Shown here piece by piece: positions 22,156 to 35,943 of a DNA stretch of 64,000 bases; position 1 is the stretch's first letter, and every line of letters starts with the position of its first letter. The notes below the pieces were generated by a model that worked only from the letters and a program-made list of their open reading frames with translations, did no database searches and was not told the origin of the DNA. The position numbers and the translations under genes are program-made. Source of the DNA: Larix kaempferi (lineage: Eukaryota > Streptophyta > Pinopsida > Pinales > Pinaceae); NCBI GenBank assembly GCA_027924585.1, contig BSBM01000592.1, forward strand, positions 8,068,501-8,132,500, in the 5' to 3' direction.

Positions 22156-22868
22156 GTATAGGGACAGGGTTGGTAGATTATCTCAAATAGAGGGAGTTGA
22201 CCTTGTTGAAACTCTTGCTCCGATTATGATAGGATTCTCTTTGGATGAGGGAGTTGACCGAGTTCAAGTTGTTTCTTATGTTTCTAAAGGTTTTGAGGTG
22301 CATAAGAGGGTATCTCATGTTCACAGGTTGTTGATAGCCCTACGTGGGTTGTTACTTATACCATGAGCTTGATATTTCATGATGTATGTGATGTTCGCAA
22401 ATTTCTATCTATGTAATTTTCAGATATTTGATCCACCTGTCTTGGTATTTTATGGAGATGTGATACTCTTTGCATGATGCTATGGACAACTCATAATGTG
22501 GTTTCCATTGATTTTAGCCTCTAATGTGGACTTGAGGGATGTTGGAGTTTGTTGATTTGAGGAATGTTGGATTTTGGTAGGTTGTTTATGATCTAGGGTT
22601 ATGTTGCATCATATTCATAGGTGGTATGTGTTCTTTAGGGATTCAAGATGTTGTGACATCTCGTATTGTTGGATACAATGATACTTTACATCTTACAAGA
22701 TAAATATTTTGGCACAATGAGAGATTGTGGTGAGTAGAGATGTGATATTTGATGAGGACATGGGGTATTCCATTTCACATGATCCTACTTTAGTGATTGA
22801 GGAAAGAAAGGAATTAATTATGTTATAAATTGATGTAGAGACTCATTATGCCTCAGTTAGGTTCCTTC
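22156..22868 (+). pseudogene. Copia polyprotein remnant between repeats A and B
   Basis: Near 22730 a frame reads VVSRDVIFDEDMGYSI, typical of the copia integrase-RT linker. Near 22190 a frame reads EGVDLVETLAPI, resembling the RT entry of element 1 ([12 protein letters not shown]). The order of the two is reversed relative to a normal element, so the interior is rearranged as well as truncated. Nothing here is functional. Confidence 0.45.
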
Positions 22869-24690
22869 CATGATATTGTTCCCTAGGGAATTGGATATCT
22901 CCTAACAACTTTGATGATGTTCTAAATAATGACCATGTGGAGATGGGTGTTTTCTTGGTGAATACCCTACTTAGGAGGAGGAGTATGTTGCATCTTGGAG
23001 GAGGACATTGAGCCCTAGACCATATAGGATAGCTTTAATGCTTGCATGTAGGCCTAGAGTTGGCTTAGGTATGCTTGGGTTGCAACAATGTTTAAGCAAG
23101 GGAAGTGGACCCATTGGAGTACATGGATTAGGAGGTTCATTGGAGTCTTTGGAGGCTTGTGGGAGGATAATTGGACACACCTCATGGTGTTCACTTTAAT
23201 TTGGATACTTTCTTGTGGGTGGCATCACCTTGGAGCTTGACATGTGTAATCTTGGAGTGTAGCTCACTTCACATCGGTGAGACTACATGTGTTATTATAG
23301 GTAGTTTGTAAGGGAATTAATCCACATTTATATTGTTGGCATTTCTTACCTCTTATATATAGAGAGGAAGGAGAGGGTCATTTCATTATAATCATTATTA
23401 TATTATTTTCTATGTACTTGTCTTTTTGGAGGAAGTTGCTAAGGTTCATGAGGAAACCCTAGGATAAGTTATGAAAAGGAAAGAGAATTTCTTCATTGGG
23501 AGCTTGCACTTGAGACTAGGGTTTACTATTGTGAAGACGACAATAGAGATTACGACATCTTGTGGAGATTCTGCAGTCGGGAATGGTTCTATGTCAAAGT
23601 TTTGAGCCATTTCTTGGCTCATCATCAGGACATTAGCGATCCCTGAGAATATTATGTTCTCCTTTCTTTCTTAATAAATGCACAACAGTCATGTACCCAT
23701 TTACTTCCAAGCTCATTATAATTTGATGGTTTTGTATTTATTAAGAAATAAAGGAGAAGATAATCTTCTCAGGCATCACTAATGTCCTAATGATGAGCCA
23801 ATAAATGGATCAAAAAGTTGACATAGAACCATTCCCGGCTGCAGAATCTCCACAAGATTCCATAACCTAGAACTATGGATTCTCAGCAAAATCGACAATA
23901 GATATGATTATCACTTCAATTCATATTCATAACTCAATCGTTCTTATCACTCTTGTGTTAGAGATGTGATCAAGAGGAGTGCACCACTTCTCCTCTCTCT
24001 CTCTCTCTTGGATCTTCTTATGTATTTGGTCTCTCTCTCTCTTAGAGTTTCTATCGTTTCTTAATCTTGTTGGAGCATCTTGAAGTCTAGAGTTAAGGTT
24101 TCATCCTTTGGAGACTTTGATATTAGGGTTTTGAGATGAAACCATTGGTTCTTCTTGGTAAAATGAAGAAGAAGAAGAGACACCTTTCCTTGGAGAAAAT
24201 TCTTGTTCGATCTCCTTGGTGTGAGTTAGGGTTTTCTTGGTTTTCCCTAGCTAGGGTTTTAGAGATATAAAGGATTGTACTAGCCTTATGATATGGCTAT
24301 GGTGTTTACATGAAATTCATCTTTATGCATATTAAAGATGTTTCAGGTTGCCCAATATTTGTGTGAATTTTATATTTGATTTTCAACCATCTATTAACTT
24401 CATGGTTTGTAATTTCCAACTTTATGCATCATGTTGATTTGGCATTAGTTAAGGGTGAATATGTTAAGCAATTTAATATTTTAATTGAAGAATATAAGGA
24501 CATATTTGTTTCTATTTTTACAATTTTTATAAGTGTTTTCAGATATGTGATGTGTGGCAATATTTCCCTATTTAAAGGTTGAAACTTATTGGAACACATT
24601 GGTATCTTATCTCTTGAAATGCCTAGTAAATTGAGGTTGTTAAGGATTGAAATATTGTTTATTTTTGCTATTATTTTGATTGTATTTCAT
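22869..24690 (+). repeat. Direct repeat B (about 1.8 kb), copy of repeat A
   Basis: Starts with CATGATATTGTTCCCTAGGG, matching 20697, and follows repeat A to about 24690 (CTTATTGGAACACATTGGTA, AGGTTGTTAAGGATTGAAAT). It is longer than A mainly because of the insertion at 23551-23892. Together with A it may represent the LTRs of one old element. Confidence 0.7.
23551..23892. mobile_element. 342-bp foldback/hairpin insertion with 13-bp flanking duplication
   Basis: Absent from repeat A. Two 125-nt arms, 23557-23681 and 23734-23858, are near-perfect inverted repeats around a 52-nt loop. CGACAATAGAGAT (23538-23550) before and CGACAATAGATAT (23893-23905) after look like a target duplication. No coding capacity. 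The family is unknown; a MITE, a foldback element or two head-to-head short retroposons would all fit. Confidence 0.75.
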
Positions 24691-27166
24691 AACATCCCTA
24701 AGGATAAAAATTCACATGGTTAAGATCTAGGAAACCTCTAGTTAAGAGGTGAAATTTTTGTTTTGGCATTAAATTTCAAAGAGCGCAAAAATGTTCATAG
24801 AGACTTTAGTGTAATTAAACGGATTATGGTGATGATAATGCAAATAATAACTTTGGTATACTTGACATAGTATAATTAGTCCCATGTGCTATTACATATT
24901 TTAATTATATAGAGTAGTTATATCTTGTGTACCATTACATATTTTGATTATTTGATATGCTAAATTTTGAAATGTGATTTCATACAACTCGAATGTCTTC
25001 AATGTACATTTTGAAATATGATATCGTACAACACTAATATCTCATGTGATATTGACATCATATGATCTTTGAAAACTAGAAAGACATTTTGTAATCCCAC
25101 TATATATATTATGTCAAAAACCAATACATTCCACATATGAAAACTCCTATTTAAATGACCTTGACCTAAATCTATAATTGAAAGATGAAATTACAAGGTG
25201 GTTGAAAAATACCTTTCTCATTTGTGGGATTCTTTCTTCCTAAAGATGGCATAAATATTTGTTTATCTATATGCAAGATCCCTGTGCAAGCTAAACTTTG
25301 TCAACTTTTCTAAGTGTAGAGTAGAGAGTGCATTACACTCATTTAGGTCAAAGGAAAATGGTGTTCTCTTTTATTAAGTTCAATGATCTTACTGTGCTGA
25401 TGGTATGTACATAGTCTGGATCACCAAGCAGTATGCAAGTCATGTTTGCAATGGAAGAAAAAACAAAGGAGACACAAGTGAATTTAACCCAAAATGAGAA
25501 TATTGAACCCCCTAATGTAAAGAATATGATTTGACAAGTGATTCATTATAAATCCTGTCATCAATCATGTTCATCAAAACCTTTCATTATAGATATCCCC
25601 ATCAAAAAAATTCATCACAATGCCCTTCATCTGGTAGAAAATAAGGTAGAACTTGATATTCTTCCTTCAAATATTTGTTGGAAAATATTGTTATAACTTC
25701 CTACATATTTTGACTCCAAAAATTCTCCCAACCAAACATCTTGAATGATGCTCACATAGCTCTCACTCTCAAATAGAAACTTGTTCTAATATCCTCCTTA
25801 ATCAGCAATATGTTGTTTGGGAAGATTTACCTTTTGCTCCTCTATCATAGTACTAAATTGTGCTTCCCTACATTCACTATGGATTTTTCTATCAACGGTA
25901 CATTCCATAGTATTATTTTTTTCAATATCTTCATGTCGGAAATTTGAATAGCTTGATCCAGATAAAGGCAATGATCCCATATCTTTGTATTTTGTTGATC
26001 TAGATGAGAGAATCATTCTTGAAAATATGGCTTTCAATAAAATAAAGTAGGCTATCTGGTTTCTACTATATATGTTTTCCCTTTCTTCATGTAATTGTAG
26101 TCTATGACATGGAGTGTAGCATTTTTATGGAACGTACAACAAATTTTTCATGGAGGTCCTAAACCATTCCATCCTCTTAATATTTCATCTCACTCCCAAA
26201 ATTTCAACATCTCTCCATGATTCCTATTTGATCTTGGTAACTCCCTTATTGTCAATTCAATTCTCATGGCTCAAACATAAACCTCCCACATCATTGCTCA
26301 CATCTAGTTTATTTTATATGCTCCATTGTGACCATCAATAACTCCTATCCAAGTAATCCCGTGATGAAATTGTGACTTCTTACTCGTATTTTCCTCTTCT
26401 TGTCCGTTGATCCTTTTATTTTTGTTTGTGCCCACTTCTTTTATGCATATTTTTACTACACGGGTTTCCTAACAATTTGTTGAAAATGTCTATTTTCAAA
26501 ACTCTATCCTTTGATTATTATTTTACCTCTACAAATTTTGACCTTCCCTTGCCTTATCTTAAATTCAACCCTACTACTCAAAGATTTCCTTTGTCTAGAG
26601 ACAATTTGTTGATGATGCACTTGCATCAAATTCTCCTTCATAGAAAATGAATAATCCCACATTCTAAAGGTTCTTTCATCATCCTATTGATCTTACACAT
26701 CCTCTATTGCTATTGCATCCTCTTCTATAATCTTTGTTGCCCTCTTATGCAAAATTCATCTTCTCTCTACTACATTCTCTCACTTTATCATCTCATCTGG
26801 GTGGTGCAACTCTTTACCATCTCCTCTCAACTCAACTCCTCCTTGACTCTTCTCTAGCCACTTTAAGATAATCACAACACCATCTCATTAATTAATGTCT
26901 TACACGCAACCAAATACGATCTAGTTCAACCATGCTCTCTCTTTCTCTCTATTCCTTGAAATGTTCAACACAATTGCTACACCCACCCAACATTTTACTT
27001 TGTACCAAAGAGGCCTTCACAACATCTACCCAACATTATCTCTGTTAGAGTTGTCACTCTTCACATAATTCTCTTGGTGAAATTTTCATTCTCACAACTT
27101 TACCCAACAATCCTCTATATCTCTCTTAGCTTAAGTGGTTATCTTCCACACATCAAAACTCTTGTT
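24691..27166. other. No gene seen
   Basis: AT-rich DNA with only short, unremarkable frames on both strands (up to about 79 codons). I recognise no protein motif, structured repeat or RNA gene. Confidence 0.6.
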
Positions 27167-27536
27167 TGATAGGGGATTTTAGTGATATGTTCTCCTTAAA
27201 CTATGGTTTGTATCATATCATATTAGTCTCATATTATTATTTGTATGGTTTGTTTATTATTGTGATTTTGGTTTGACATAGCCTTTTAGTTTCATATACT
27301 CATGGAGTAGTTGAGAGGTTTCCTATTCTTATGGAGTAGTTGAGATCTTATCCCTAGTAACTAGCATTATTGTACTTAGTTGCTATTATTTAGGATCTTG
27401 CCTCCTAGTTTCTTGAGGTAGTTGTATGCATCTAAATCTATAAAATCGCGTTCACTCTTAATGAAATATAGTCATAGTTTTTGTTTCACACCTTTGGTGT
27501 ATAACTCTCCTCATGTTGTGGGATCTTCCCACGTCA
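27167..27536 (+). repeat. Old LTR (370 bp) with adjacent primer site
   Basis: Begins TGATAGGGGATTTTAG and ends CACGTCA, followed after one base by a tRNA-Met-like primer site. A TATAAAA box lies at 27439-27445. A short phrase TCATGGAGTAGTTGAGA is duplicated within. No matching second LTR was recognised nearby. Confidence 0.55.
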
Positions 27537-27537
27537 T

Positions 27538-27549
27538 TAGTATCAGAGC
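27538..27549 (+). other. Degenerate tRNA-Met primer binding site
   Basis: TAGTATCAGAGC, one mismatch from TGGTATCAGAGC, next to the CA end of the LTR. Confidence 0.6.
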
Positions 27550-30500
27550 AATTTCTATCCTCCTTTGAGTTAGGGTATTAGTTATTTGTCTTCCTTTCCG
27601 ATCCAACTTGGATTTGGGTATCTTCTCTTTATGTTTTTGGCCTTCTAATCTAATTTTGAGTTTGGGTGTTGGCTTTTGAATTTTTATTCCATCTCAATGT
27701 TCGTTGCTAAAGATTTTGGTTGTACACATGGGTTTGCTTCGATGAACTATTTTTTAGAATTGAAATATTCATCTACTTCATCATAAGTCTTGACTTGAGT
27801 ATAGATCCCATTGGTCAATAATGAGTGGTTTTATGGCTTGATTTATCACTTAAGTGAGGAAGTCCTAACTCACTAGTGCTGTCAAGGGTAACTTCAAAAG
27901 AAGGCGCACCCTTGTCACCACAATGTTAATTTCCCACTTTTAAGATAGCTATCAAGGCCAAGGGAGGCTTCCCTATAGAATTGGATGTGGTTTAGAGAGA
28001 GCTAAGGGAAATGAGGTCAACTTGATTATGATGTGTGTGTTGAGTTATGTAGTTGATTTCCCAAATAAGCATTTAACCATTCAAGATGTGCAATATTCAA
28101 TAGATCAAACACTTAGAAACTTCTCAAGAATATGAAATAACATGAACCGTGAACATTAACCATAAAGCATGAGAGGTCTTCAACATTATACATTCATTCA
28201 TCCATGAAAGAAAATCATACTCATGAGAAAGATAAAATTCCAGAAATTATTTATCACTTAATTAGTTATTATGTGAAATATGAATTGTAGTTAATCATCC
28301 ACCAAATAAAGACTTTCCAGAATTACTTAGTCAATATAAAATAAACAATGCAACCACCATTAACCAAGTAAGATTCAAATGCTCCTATTCAGATGCATCA
28401 TTAATTACAATAGCATATTACAGAAAAAATTTCCAAAATTCAGAATTATACCACTTAGTCAAACCCAAGAGTGATCTACATGAAATGGATATTTACCCGA
28501 GCACAAGCTATTCCATAATTATTAGTTCAATGTTTAATCAATATATCAAGAATCTATGCAGTGTCAAACTGACATTAACCAAACATGAAATACTAATTTA
28601 TCTTGTTGTTCACGGAGTACTTAATGGGACATAAAATCCAGAAAATTTCCAGCACTTCAAAATTGCATTTAGGTCAACAATTTAGTGTGATTGAGAGGTT
28701 AGAATTTATTATTAACCAATATGCAAATTCCAAAATTAATATGATGGTGTCCTAAAGCATTTCCAACCACATAAACAACAAGAAAAACTCAAAATTTTCA
28801 TATTTCCATCCATAAATTTGTTACATAAAATTTTCAACCCAAAAATCTAAATTTATATGTTAAATAACGCCCTAAAATTGTTTCCAAAATTATGTTATTT
28901 GCTGTTATAATTTCCAGAAATAAAAAATCAACTTCAACCATAATAACTAGTGGAGAATAGCATAAATGTTTGAAAGTGCTCGGAAATTTCTAAGAGTCTT
29001 ATCTAGCATAAAACCCTCAAAAAGCTATGCAATGATGAATTTTAAGGGCTGATTTTTCCAAAAATTAAATTTAGATATAGAAAACAAACTAAGTTAATTT
29101 AACCCAAAGAAAAATTTCTTAAACTAATCTAAAAATTCTAGAAAATCTTTTTTGAATTTTTGGGGTTAGATCTACCTTAAAAATTACCCTAAACTACCTT
29201 CGAAAGGAAGCAAATATGTTTTCTAATTTTTTGAAATAAATTCTACCCTAAATCCACCCTAAGAAAACAAGGAAAATTGAGAAATTTGGTGTTTTTTTGT
29301 TGTTGAAGAATTAGAAGAGAGACTAATTCCTTCAAACCCTTAGGTTATGTGGTCCTAGGATCAAATCCTCCAAGTGTCCTTGTATGTAAATGCCTAGTTG
29401 AAATCTATGTATGACACAAAAATTTCCTGTCTCAATCTATTGAAGCTTCATGCACACCCTCATCAAGTAGGAGTGGTGATTACTACACACACCTTCAGCT
29501 CATTCCCTAGCATGTACCCTAGCTTATGCCACCAAAGCTACAACCTCTACAAAGGTAGGAAAACTACAAACCACCAACAAAACTGAACCACGCAATGATA
29601 AAATCATTCCATTAGAGCAATCTTGCTCTTTCAATGAACTAGGAGCATAAACCTTACAATGACAAAGATAGCATGTTACCTCAACAAGAATAATTACCAA
29701 GTTGTGCCAACCATAGAAGAAGACCAAGAAACAAATCCTTTAGATGCAAAGTGATAGTATTCTCTCCAATTCTCAACAACAAAGAGAATTAGAGGTGATC
29801 TATCTTATATAAGAGAGAGGCTCAATCTTCTCTACAATAAAATAATAATAAATGTGTCCAAAACCCTAGTTCCAACCTAGGGATTCTCCCAAATACATAA
29901 AATAATCCATAAATCCTCAAGAATAAAGAGATGCCCTCATCAAAAGTGGTCAAAGAGTGAAGAATTGTCCAAAGAAGAGCCAAAGAGGGAGGGCGCTCAA
30001 GAAAGGAAGGACCAAAACCTCACACGTGTTGCTGAAAAATGACCTCCAAGTGGGACGCCTTCAACAAAATATGCCCCAAATGATGGAATGCTAGCCTCCA
30101 AATAGATAAAAAGGAGCTCAACATAGGTCAAAAGGTGGAGCATCCTCATCTAGTGGTCCAATGATCCCCTCAAATGTGTTAGAAATTGGTACGGATCCAT
30201 CAAATGGTCAAAATTGACCTCTAAAATGATCCACATGTCGTCTCAAATTCCTAAGATATGCAAAAGGAGGCTCACATGTGTGGGAAGAGGGGTCTAGGAG
30301 TCTCCCAACCTTCCCACGTGTTGTACATACATAGCCAATAAAGTATCTAGGAGAGTGACATCCCCCCTTCATGTGTGCTAGGAGACATAACATATCATCA
30401 TCCAAGTGGAGCGATCCATCCTCAAGTTTCTAACAATCATCAAACACATCAAATCAAGTCATAGCATGTGTGTAAATAAGATCTCTCTAGTGGAATAAAG

Positions 30501-32510
30501 CTAACCATCATTAAAACTTAGGCAATGTTAACCTAATACGACAATAATACACAAGATATAAGTTACAAGCACAGTTTACCCATCTAAGTCTAACAGTAGT
30601 GCAACCCTTAAAACCCCTTTACATGCATTAGTGATAAGTTAACATGCATAGTTTGGTTTATCTAAGTCAAGTGAGGGTATACGAGTGAAGTACGTGCATA
30701 GGGAAAGAATGGGTTCTTTGTGAAACAACCATCCTAATAACATGAATATGTTGGTCTATCCTTAACTTTCAAGAGTTAAGATTTTTTATGTTTCTTCTGA
30801 CAGATGTGTGCTAGGATTGTTGTCATCGGTCATCCTCCCTCGCACCTTCATATCGTGATCCCTTTTATTTTCATTTTTTCTTTGATATTTCATTTATGTA
30901 CATTTCATTTAACCCTTTCATTGGCTCGATCCTTTTTTCTTTAGATATGGTTTTTACACACCTGGCTTTTGCGATGGGGAGTATCTTCCACGATATGTTC
31001 CATTTGCATTTTTCCAATTTAATGTATTCAACAAATCCCTTTTTTGGAGAGTACAAGACTGTTTTGGCTTTGTTTGAGGCATCCATACATTGGAATAGTA
31101 ATGAGACCATGTGTTATTACAAAAGATATATCATTCACAAAGGGGAAATATGAAGTGGATGGGTGAATTGGCTAGCAAGATGAAAAATGGCTAGGCAAAA
31201 TATGATGAGGTGGATGAAAATCACTTGACTTAGTTCATGAAGGTACAAATAAAACTTGTACTAACACACTTATTAGGCTAGAAGAACCACACTAAGGAAA
31301 GACTAAGAAATGAGAAACAATTTAAGCACACAAGTAAATATGAAGTGTACTTGTAACATCTCATGCTAACATACCATCATAATAGAAGTCATGCCAAGAG
31401 TTAATAAAGGTTAGAATATGTCACATCACTAGAAGATCATACATTGTCTCTAGTTGGGCATATCAAAGCATATGGACCATCTGACAAGGTTGGAGGATCT
31501 CAGACACATGATCAATGGTAGAACCACAAATCTCACAACAAAATATCTGATTAAAAGTTACCCCTATCGAAAAGGGGATAACAAGTGGAAGAGGCTAAAC
31601 TCGGGGATCTAATCACTGGATTCTCTTGCAATTACACTGGATTCTCTTGCAATTAATAGAGCTCTCTCATTTTTGCATAAAGTACTCAATCGAAATACTA
31701 TAGATAACATCTTGCAGATTGGTTCATGGCTTCTAGATGTAGATATCAACTACAATTAGATCATGGTCTAGATCTACCAATTGTATATCATGGCCTCTAA
31801 GTTCATGGTTCACCTCATTAGATTGATCTTCCTCTCAATGGTTTCCTATTATCAAGCTTCCCTTTACGTGGAAGAGTTGTGTAGATGGTAGAAAAAGAGA
31901 TGGCAGAGATTATCTTCATTGTAGGCATCCGAAGATCTCTGAGGCACACTCGTCATCATGGCCTTAAGAGCATAATTTATCATAGACGAGATGTCAAATT
32001 CTTCTTTTCGAGTGTGAACTACAAGGTAACAGAGTCTAAAGCATCTATATTAATCTATAGTGTACAAGTTGAGTGTGTTTTGGTTTGGAATTTAAGTTTG
32101 TGGGTGTGTAAGAATTTGGATTTGGGCACGTCAAGCCTCTTCACACTTTCTCTCTCGGCTATAAGAAATATCATGTCACTTCGAGCAGCATCACCGTTGT
32201 ATAAATCATCCTCTGTATGGTGCTCATTTCATAGTTTTGTGTATGGACCACCGTTGGTGCTCATTTCGACATACATTTCCATTCAAGTCGTGAGCAAGCA
32301 GCACCAAGGAAAAGGAAAATCATTGGCAACCAGCCTCATCAAGGCTTCGAGAAATGTATCCTAGAATCTTGATTTGGAATCATCATTGAATCCAACTTAG
32401 TTGTTAAGTAGTTGCAATTTTGATATCAATTTTTTGTTTTTGGTATCTTGCCCTATGTGTAGAAATCAAGATTGTAGAGGTATCAATTTCCATCTTCTAT
32501 TTTGGATTCA
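27550..32510. other. No gene seen; decayed repeat DNA
   Basis: Presumably begins as the interior of the element whose LTR ends at 27536, but no gag-pol is readable. 28060-29300 is very AT-rich with recurring CCAGAAAATTTCC-like words. A TTATATAA box at about 29812 may belong to an old minus-strand promoter. A 21-bp direct duplication (CTGGATTCTCTTGCAATTA) lies at 31617-31658. A 159-codon frame at 31885-32364 shows no family motif and is not called as a gene. Confidence 0.5.
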
Positions 32511-32790
32511 ATGACGACCACACAAGCTATGGAAACAATAATGCTTGCCAAAAGGATGGTGCAACTCACCAATATCATTACTTCATTATCCAAGAAGGTT
32601 AACAATATCTTTGAGAGCAAGTCACTTTCCCTAGGTGCAAAATAAGAGGTTCCATTTATGATGGGTTAGACGATCCTAAAGTGCTCAATAGATGGATTTT
32701 GGATGTGGACATGTGGTTCAAGTACATTGTGATCCTTCGACTAGAAGGTTCCATTCACCAAGTTAAGTTCTTTCCAAGATGCTAGTTGTT
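32511..32790 (+). pseudogene. Ty3/gypsy-like gag fragment
   Basis: The ATG at 32511 opens MTTTQAMETIMLAKRMVQL, like the N-terminus of plant gypsy gag. After a stop and frame change another frame reads IYDGLDDPKVLNRWILDVDM, the conserved entry to the gag domain. No pol follows. Low sequence support beyond these two stretches. Confidence 0.5.
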
Positions 32791-34681
32791 GAATGTGTCA
32801 CTAATCAAAACCCTATTACCACTTGGACTGGGCTTTTAAAAGCACTCAATCTCCCCTTTTAATGAAGGTTGGACACGAATTTCAATGAATCTAGCCAAAA
32901 ATGCACCTCCCATGTTTTTATTGGTCAATTTGAGTGATTCAAATTGAATATTTTTTTATGTTTTTGTCATTATTCACCTTTCTACATTTTCAGATTTCCA
33001 AATTTATCCTTAAAATTTATTATCCACCTTTCTACATTTTCATATTTCCAAATTTATCCTTAAAATTTATGCTTCATATTTCCTTCGGCCTGCATTTTAT
33101 CATGGTGTGTAAGTGAGGAAAATAGGTATGTAGGCATTTTGGAAAATTTGTTGCATGAGTACATAGGTTCGGTATTGTGTAATTATGTCACAGTACAAAT
33201 TGCATACCTAGGGTGTACTTGGTTGGCCCTAGAGTGCATTTTTGTAATAACTATGAAAATTGGTAAATATTATAAATTGTTATTTTAGTAGACTTGGATT
33301 TCACTGTAAAAGATTTATTTTGGACAACTGAGTATGCAATGTTGCAGAAAATTTTGGTATCTCCAAGTTGAAATAATTTTATTTGCATTTACCATTAACT
33401 ACATGTCTTCGTGTGCATTTCATTACGTCACTTGACCCTAATTTTTACCTTCTGGAAAAAAGGAAAATATGAGTTTTTTTAACAATATAAAATCTACATG
33501 TCAAATTAAAAATTTGGAATTGAAGGAAGGTTTTTAATGATTAAGCACACACACTTCAAGTTTAATCATTCAATTTTGGCCTTGTAATGAAGCTTGGGCA
33601 TGCATTTCAATGAAGCTAGCCAAAAATTGCTTTGCTTCACTAAGATGCATGTTTAGGCTTCATTTCTTGGGAAATTTGAGTGATTCAAATTAAAGAGTGT
33701 TTTTTTTTTTGTCAGTTTACACCTTTCTACATTTTCAAATTTAAATTTTGTTATTAAAAAATTCTTATTAAGATTTAATTTAGCATACATAATTTTGCAT
33801 TGTTGTACGTTATGTCAAAGTTGTGTAAAAGTTGAAAATATAGGTAAGTAGGCATTTTGGCATACCTGATGCATGGGTACACAGGCTTCATATTGTGTAA
33901 TTATGTATGATTTCAAATTTCATATATTGATTGTACTTGGTTTGGCCTTGGAGTGCATTTTATACTGGTTGTGAAAATTAGCAAATAGTATCAATTGTTA
34001 TTTCAACGGATTGTTATTTCAATGAACTTGGTTTCACTGTACAAGATTTATTTTGAATAATCAAGTATGATAGATTGTAGAAAAGGTTGGTATATTTAGG
34101 CTGGAATATTTTAGTTTCCATTTATCATTAATCATGTGTCCTAACACGCATTTCATTGAGGCACTTAACTTTGATTTTTACCCTATAGAAAAAAAAATGG
34201 AGTATTTTTGCACATCATAAATTTGTATATGTCAAATAAAAAATTTGAAATGTAGGAATGTTGGAAATGTAGGAATCATTCAATTTAGTCTTATGATGAA
34301 GGTTGAGTGTAAATTTTAGTAAAGTTAGTAAAAAAAAAATGCTTCACTAAATATTGCACACCCATGCTTGATTTCTTAGCCAATTTGAGTGGCTCAATTT
34401 CTTTTTACAAGAACGAGTAGGATTTTTATATTAAGACAAAATGAGGGTTTTCACCCATTATAGAGATCAATATTTAAAATTGGTACCTAAGCCATATAAC
34501 AGTGTGTTTCTCCTGATGCTCTAATCCTATTTCTATTGTATTGCTATCTGATAAAATTCTATCAATCATGCTACTAATACTTCTGCATCTATATATTCTA
34601 ACAAACTAATTAAAAGTAAACAACAAGTGAAAAACATGGATCCATTTAGATCTCGGACTAGGGCACCTGTAAATTATGCTA

Positions 34682-35453
34682 CTACATTTCTGGACGAGTT
34701 GTGGAGCTTTCCCCCACCTCCTTTTCATCAAGTCGATTCTGCAGCTGGGCGACTTGTGTTTCCAACATAGAAATCTTGTACTCCAGCTCCACATTTTTGG
34801 CCTGTTGGGATTCCACTTCATTTTGGAGAAGGGGTGCCCTGTAAATGTTTTCTCCTTGTTCCAGCACCTTCTCTTGTTCTTCCTCTTCTTTCCATTGCTA
34901 CAGGTTTCTTCCAATGGTACGAACATCCCTCTGTAGAATTCTCATTGGAAAACTAATTGTGCTTTGTTGATCTTGGACATGGATAAATTGTTGGGAAATG
35001 CAACAAGTGCCATCGCTATCACTCCTTCTTCCATTATCTCCTTCCAATCTCTATGGTTTCCTCTTCATCGAAATTTAGGTCGAATGGATTGACATCTCTT
35101 TGTAATTCGTCTCTGTGGAAAACAATTTTCCAGTCCTCTTGAATTCCTTTCCTACTGCTCATATTCTGCGTGATATAAACCACCTTCCCATTTTGCACCA
35201 TAATTTCAAACTAGATACGGGAGATGAGATCTTGTTTCCTTGCACGAGTGTAGGTTCTTGTCACACCTAAGCTCAAAAATGCAAGGCGTACTTCCTCCAT
35301 CCTTTCCCTCTTCCACAGAATGAATATATTTGGCATCATTCTTTTTATAGACCTAGGACATGACTCTCTAATCGAGCTTCCTTTTGGGGGAGTAAATGCG
35401 ATCATGGAAGAGACTACCACCTTCCTCCTCACTATGCATCTATTCCCTTTCAC
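34682..35453 (-). pseudogene. Coding-like segment downstream of LINE RNase H, coiled coil at its end
   Basis: One minus-strand frame reads ERMEEVRLAFLSLGVTRTYT, meets a stop at 35211-35213 and continues as MVQNGKVVYITQNMSSRKGI and NPFDLNFDEEETIEIGRR. Farther on, 34867-34682 gives a 61-residue open frame, ELEYKISMLETQVAQLQNRL, with leucine heptads typical of a coiled coil. Possibly a third LINE product or a captured host segment. No family recognised. Confidence 0.4.
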
Positions 35454-35565
35454 AAATAATAGAGGATCTCTCGATTTGCCTCCACATCCCTACTCATCAT
35501 TTCCCAAGGTGGGGAGACATTCATTCACTTGACTCCACTTCCTAGGTTGGATCCAAGGAACAATT

Positions 35566-35943
35566 TTATGGGATGGGTTCCATCCTCTCATGCTCAACTA
35601 TGGTTTGGATGGTCGCTTTAGGCAAGTCCACAAACCTATTGGCCATTACATCCGCTTCTTTGTTGTTTTCCCTCATAACATGTATGAATTGTACTTTTGA
35701 AAACTACCTAAGGATCCGAGAGGTTCTATCATACATCCTGGCTAGCCACAAATTTTTCAGAGCTTGCTTGTGGACATGTGCTCTAATAGTGTTTAAAGAG
35801 TCTCCAAGTATTACTACTTCTCTTCCTTTTTGATAGTGTATGAGGGCTTCCACTGTATTGTTTGCTTCAATTCCCGGTCCTTGAGCGAAGGTTTCCTTTG
35901 TGTTTCCCTTGGGATCAATTATGGTCCCACCCACTCCTACCAC
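35566..35943 (-). pseudogene. LINE ORF2 C-terminal RNase H remnant
   Basis: Minus-strand frame reads VGVGGTIIDPKGN, FAQGPGIEANNTVEALIHYQ, VVILGDSLNTIRAH and LARMYDRTSRILR. After a frameshift another frame gives VQFIHVMRENNKEADVMANR, ending with a TAA at 35566-35568. The order (GG strand, E in EANN, D in GDS, final D in KEAD) is that of plant LINE RNase H. An N-terminal DG(A/S) block is missing because the element is truncated here. Confidence 0.8.

Noticed and set aside
31885-32364. 159-codon frame with ATG
   Set aside because: Long for this region, but no family motif or domain-like pattern, and it lies among old retroelement debris; no support beyond length.
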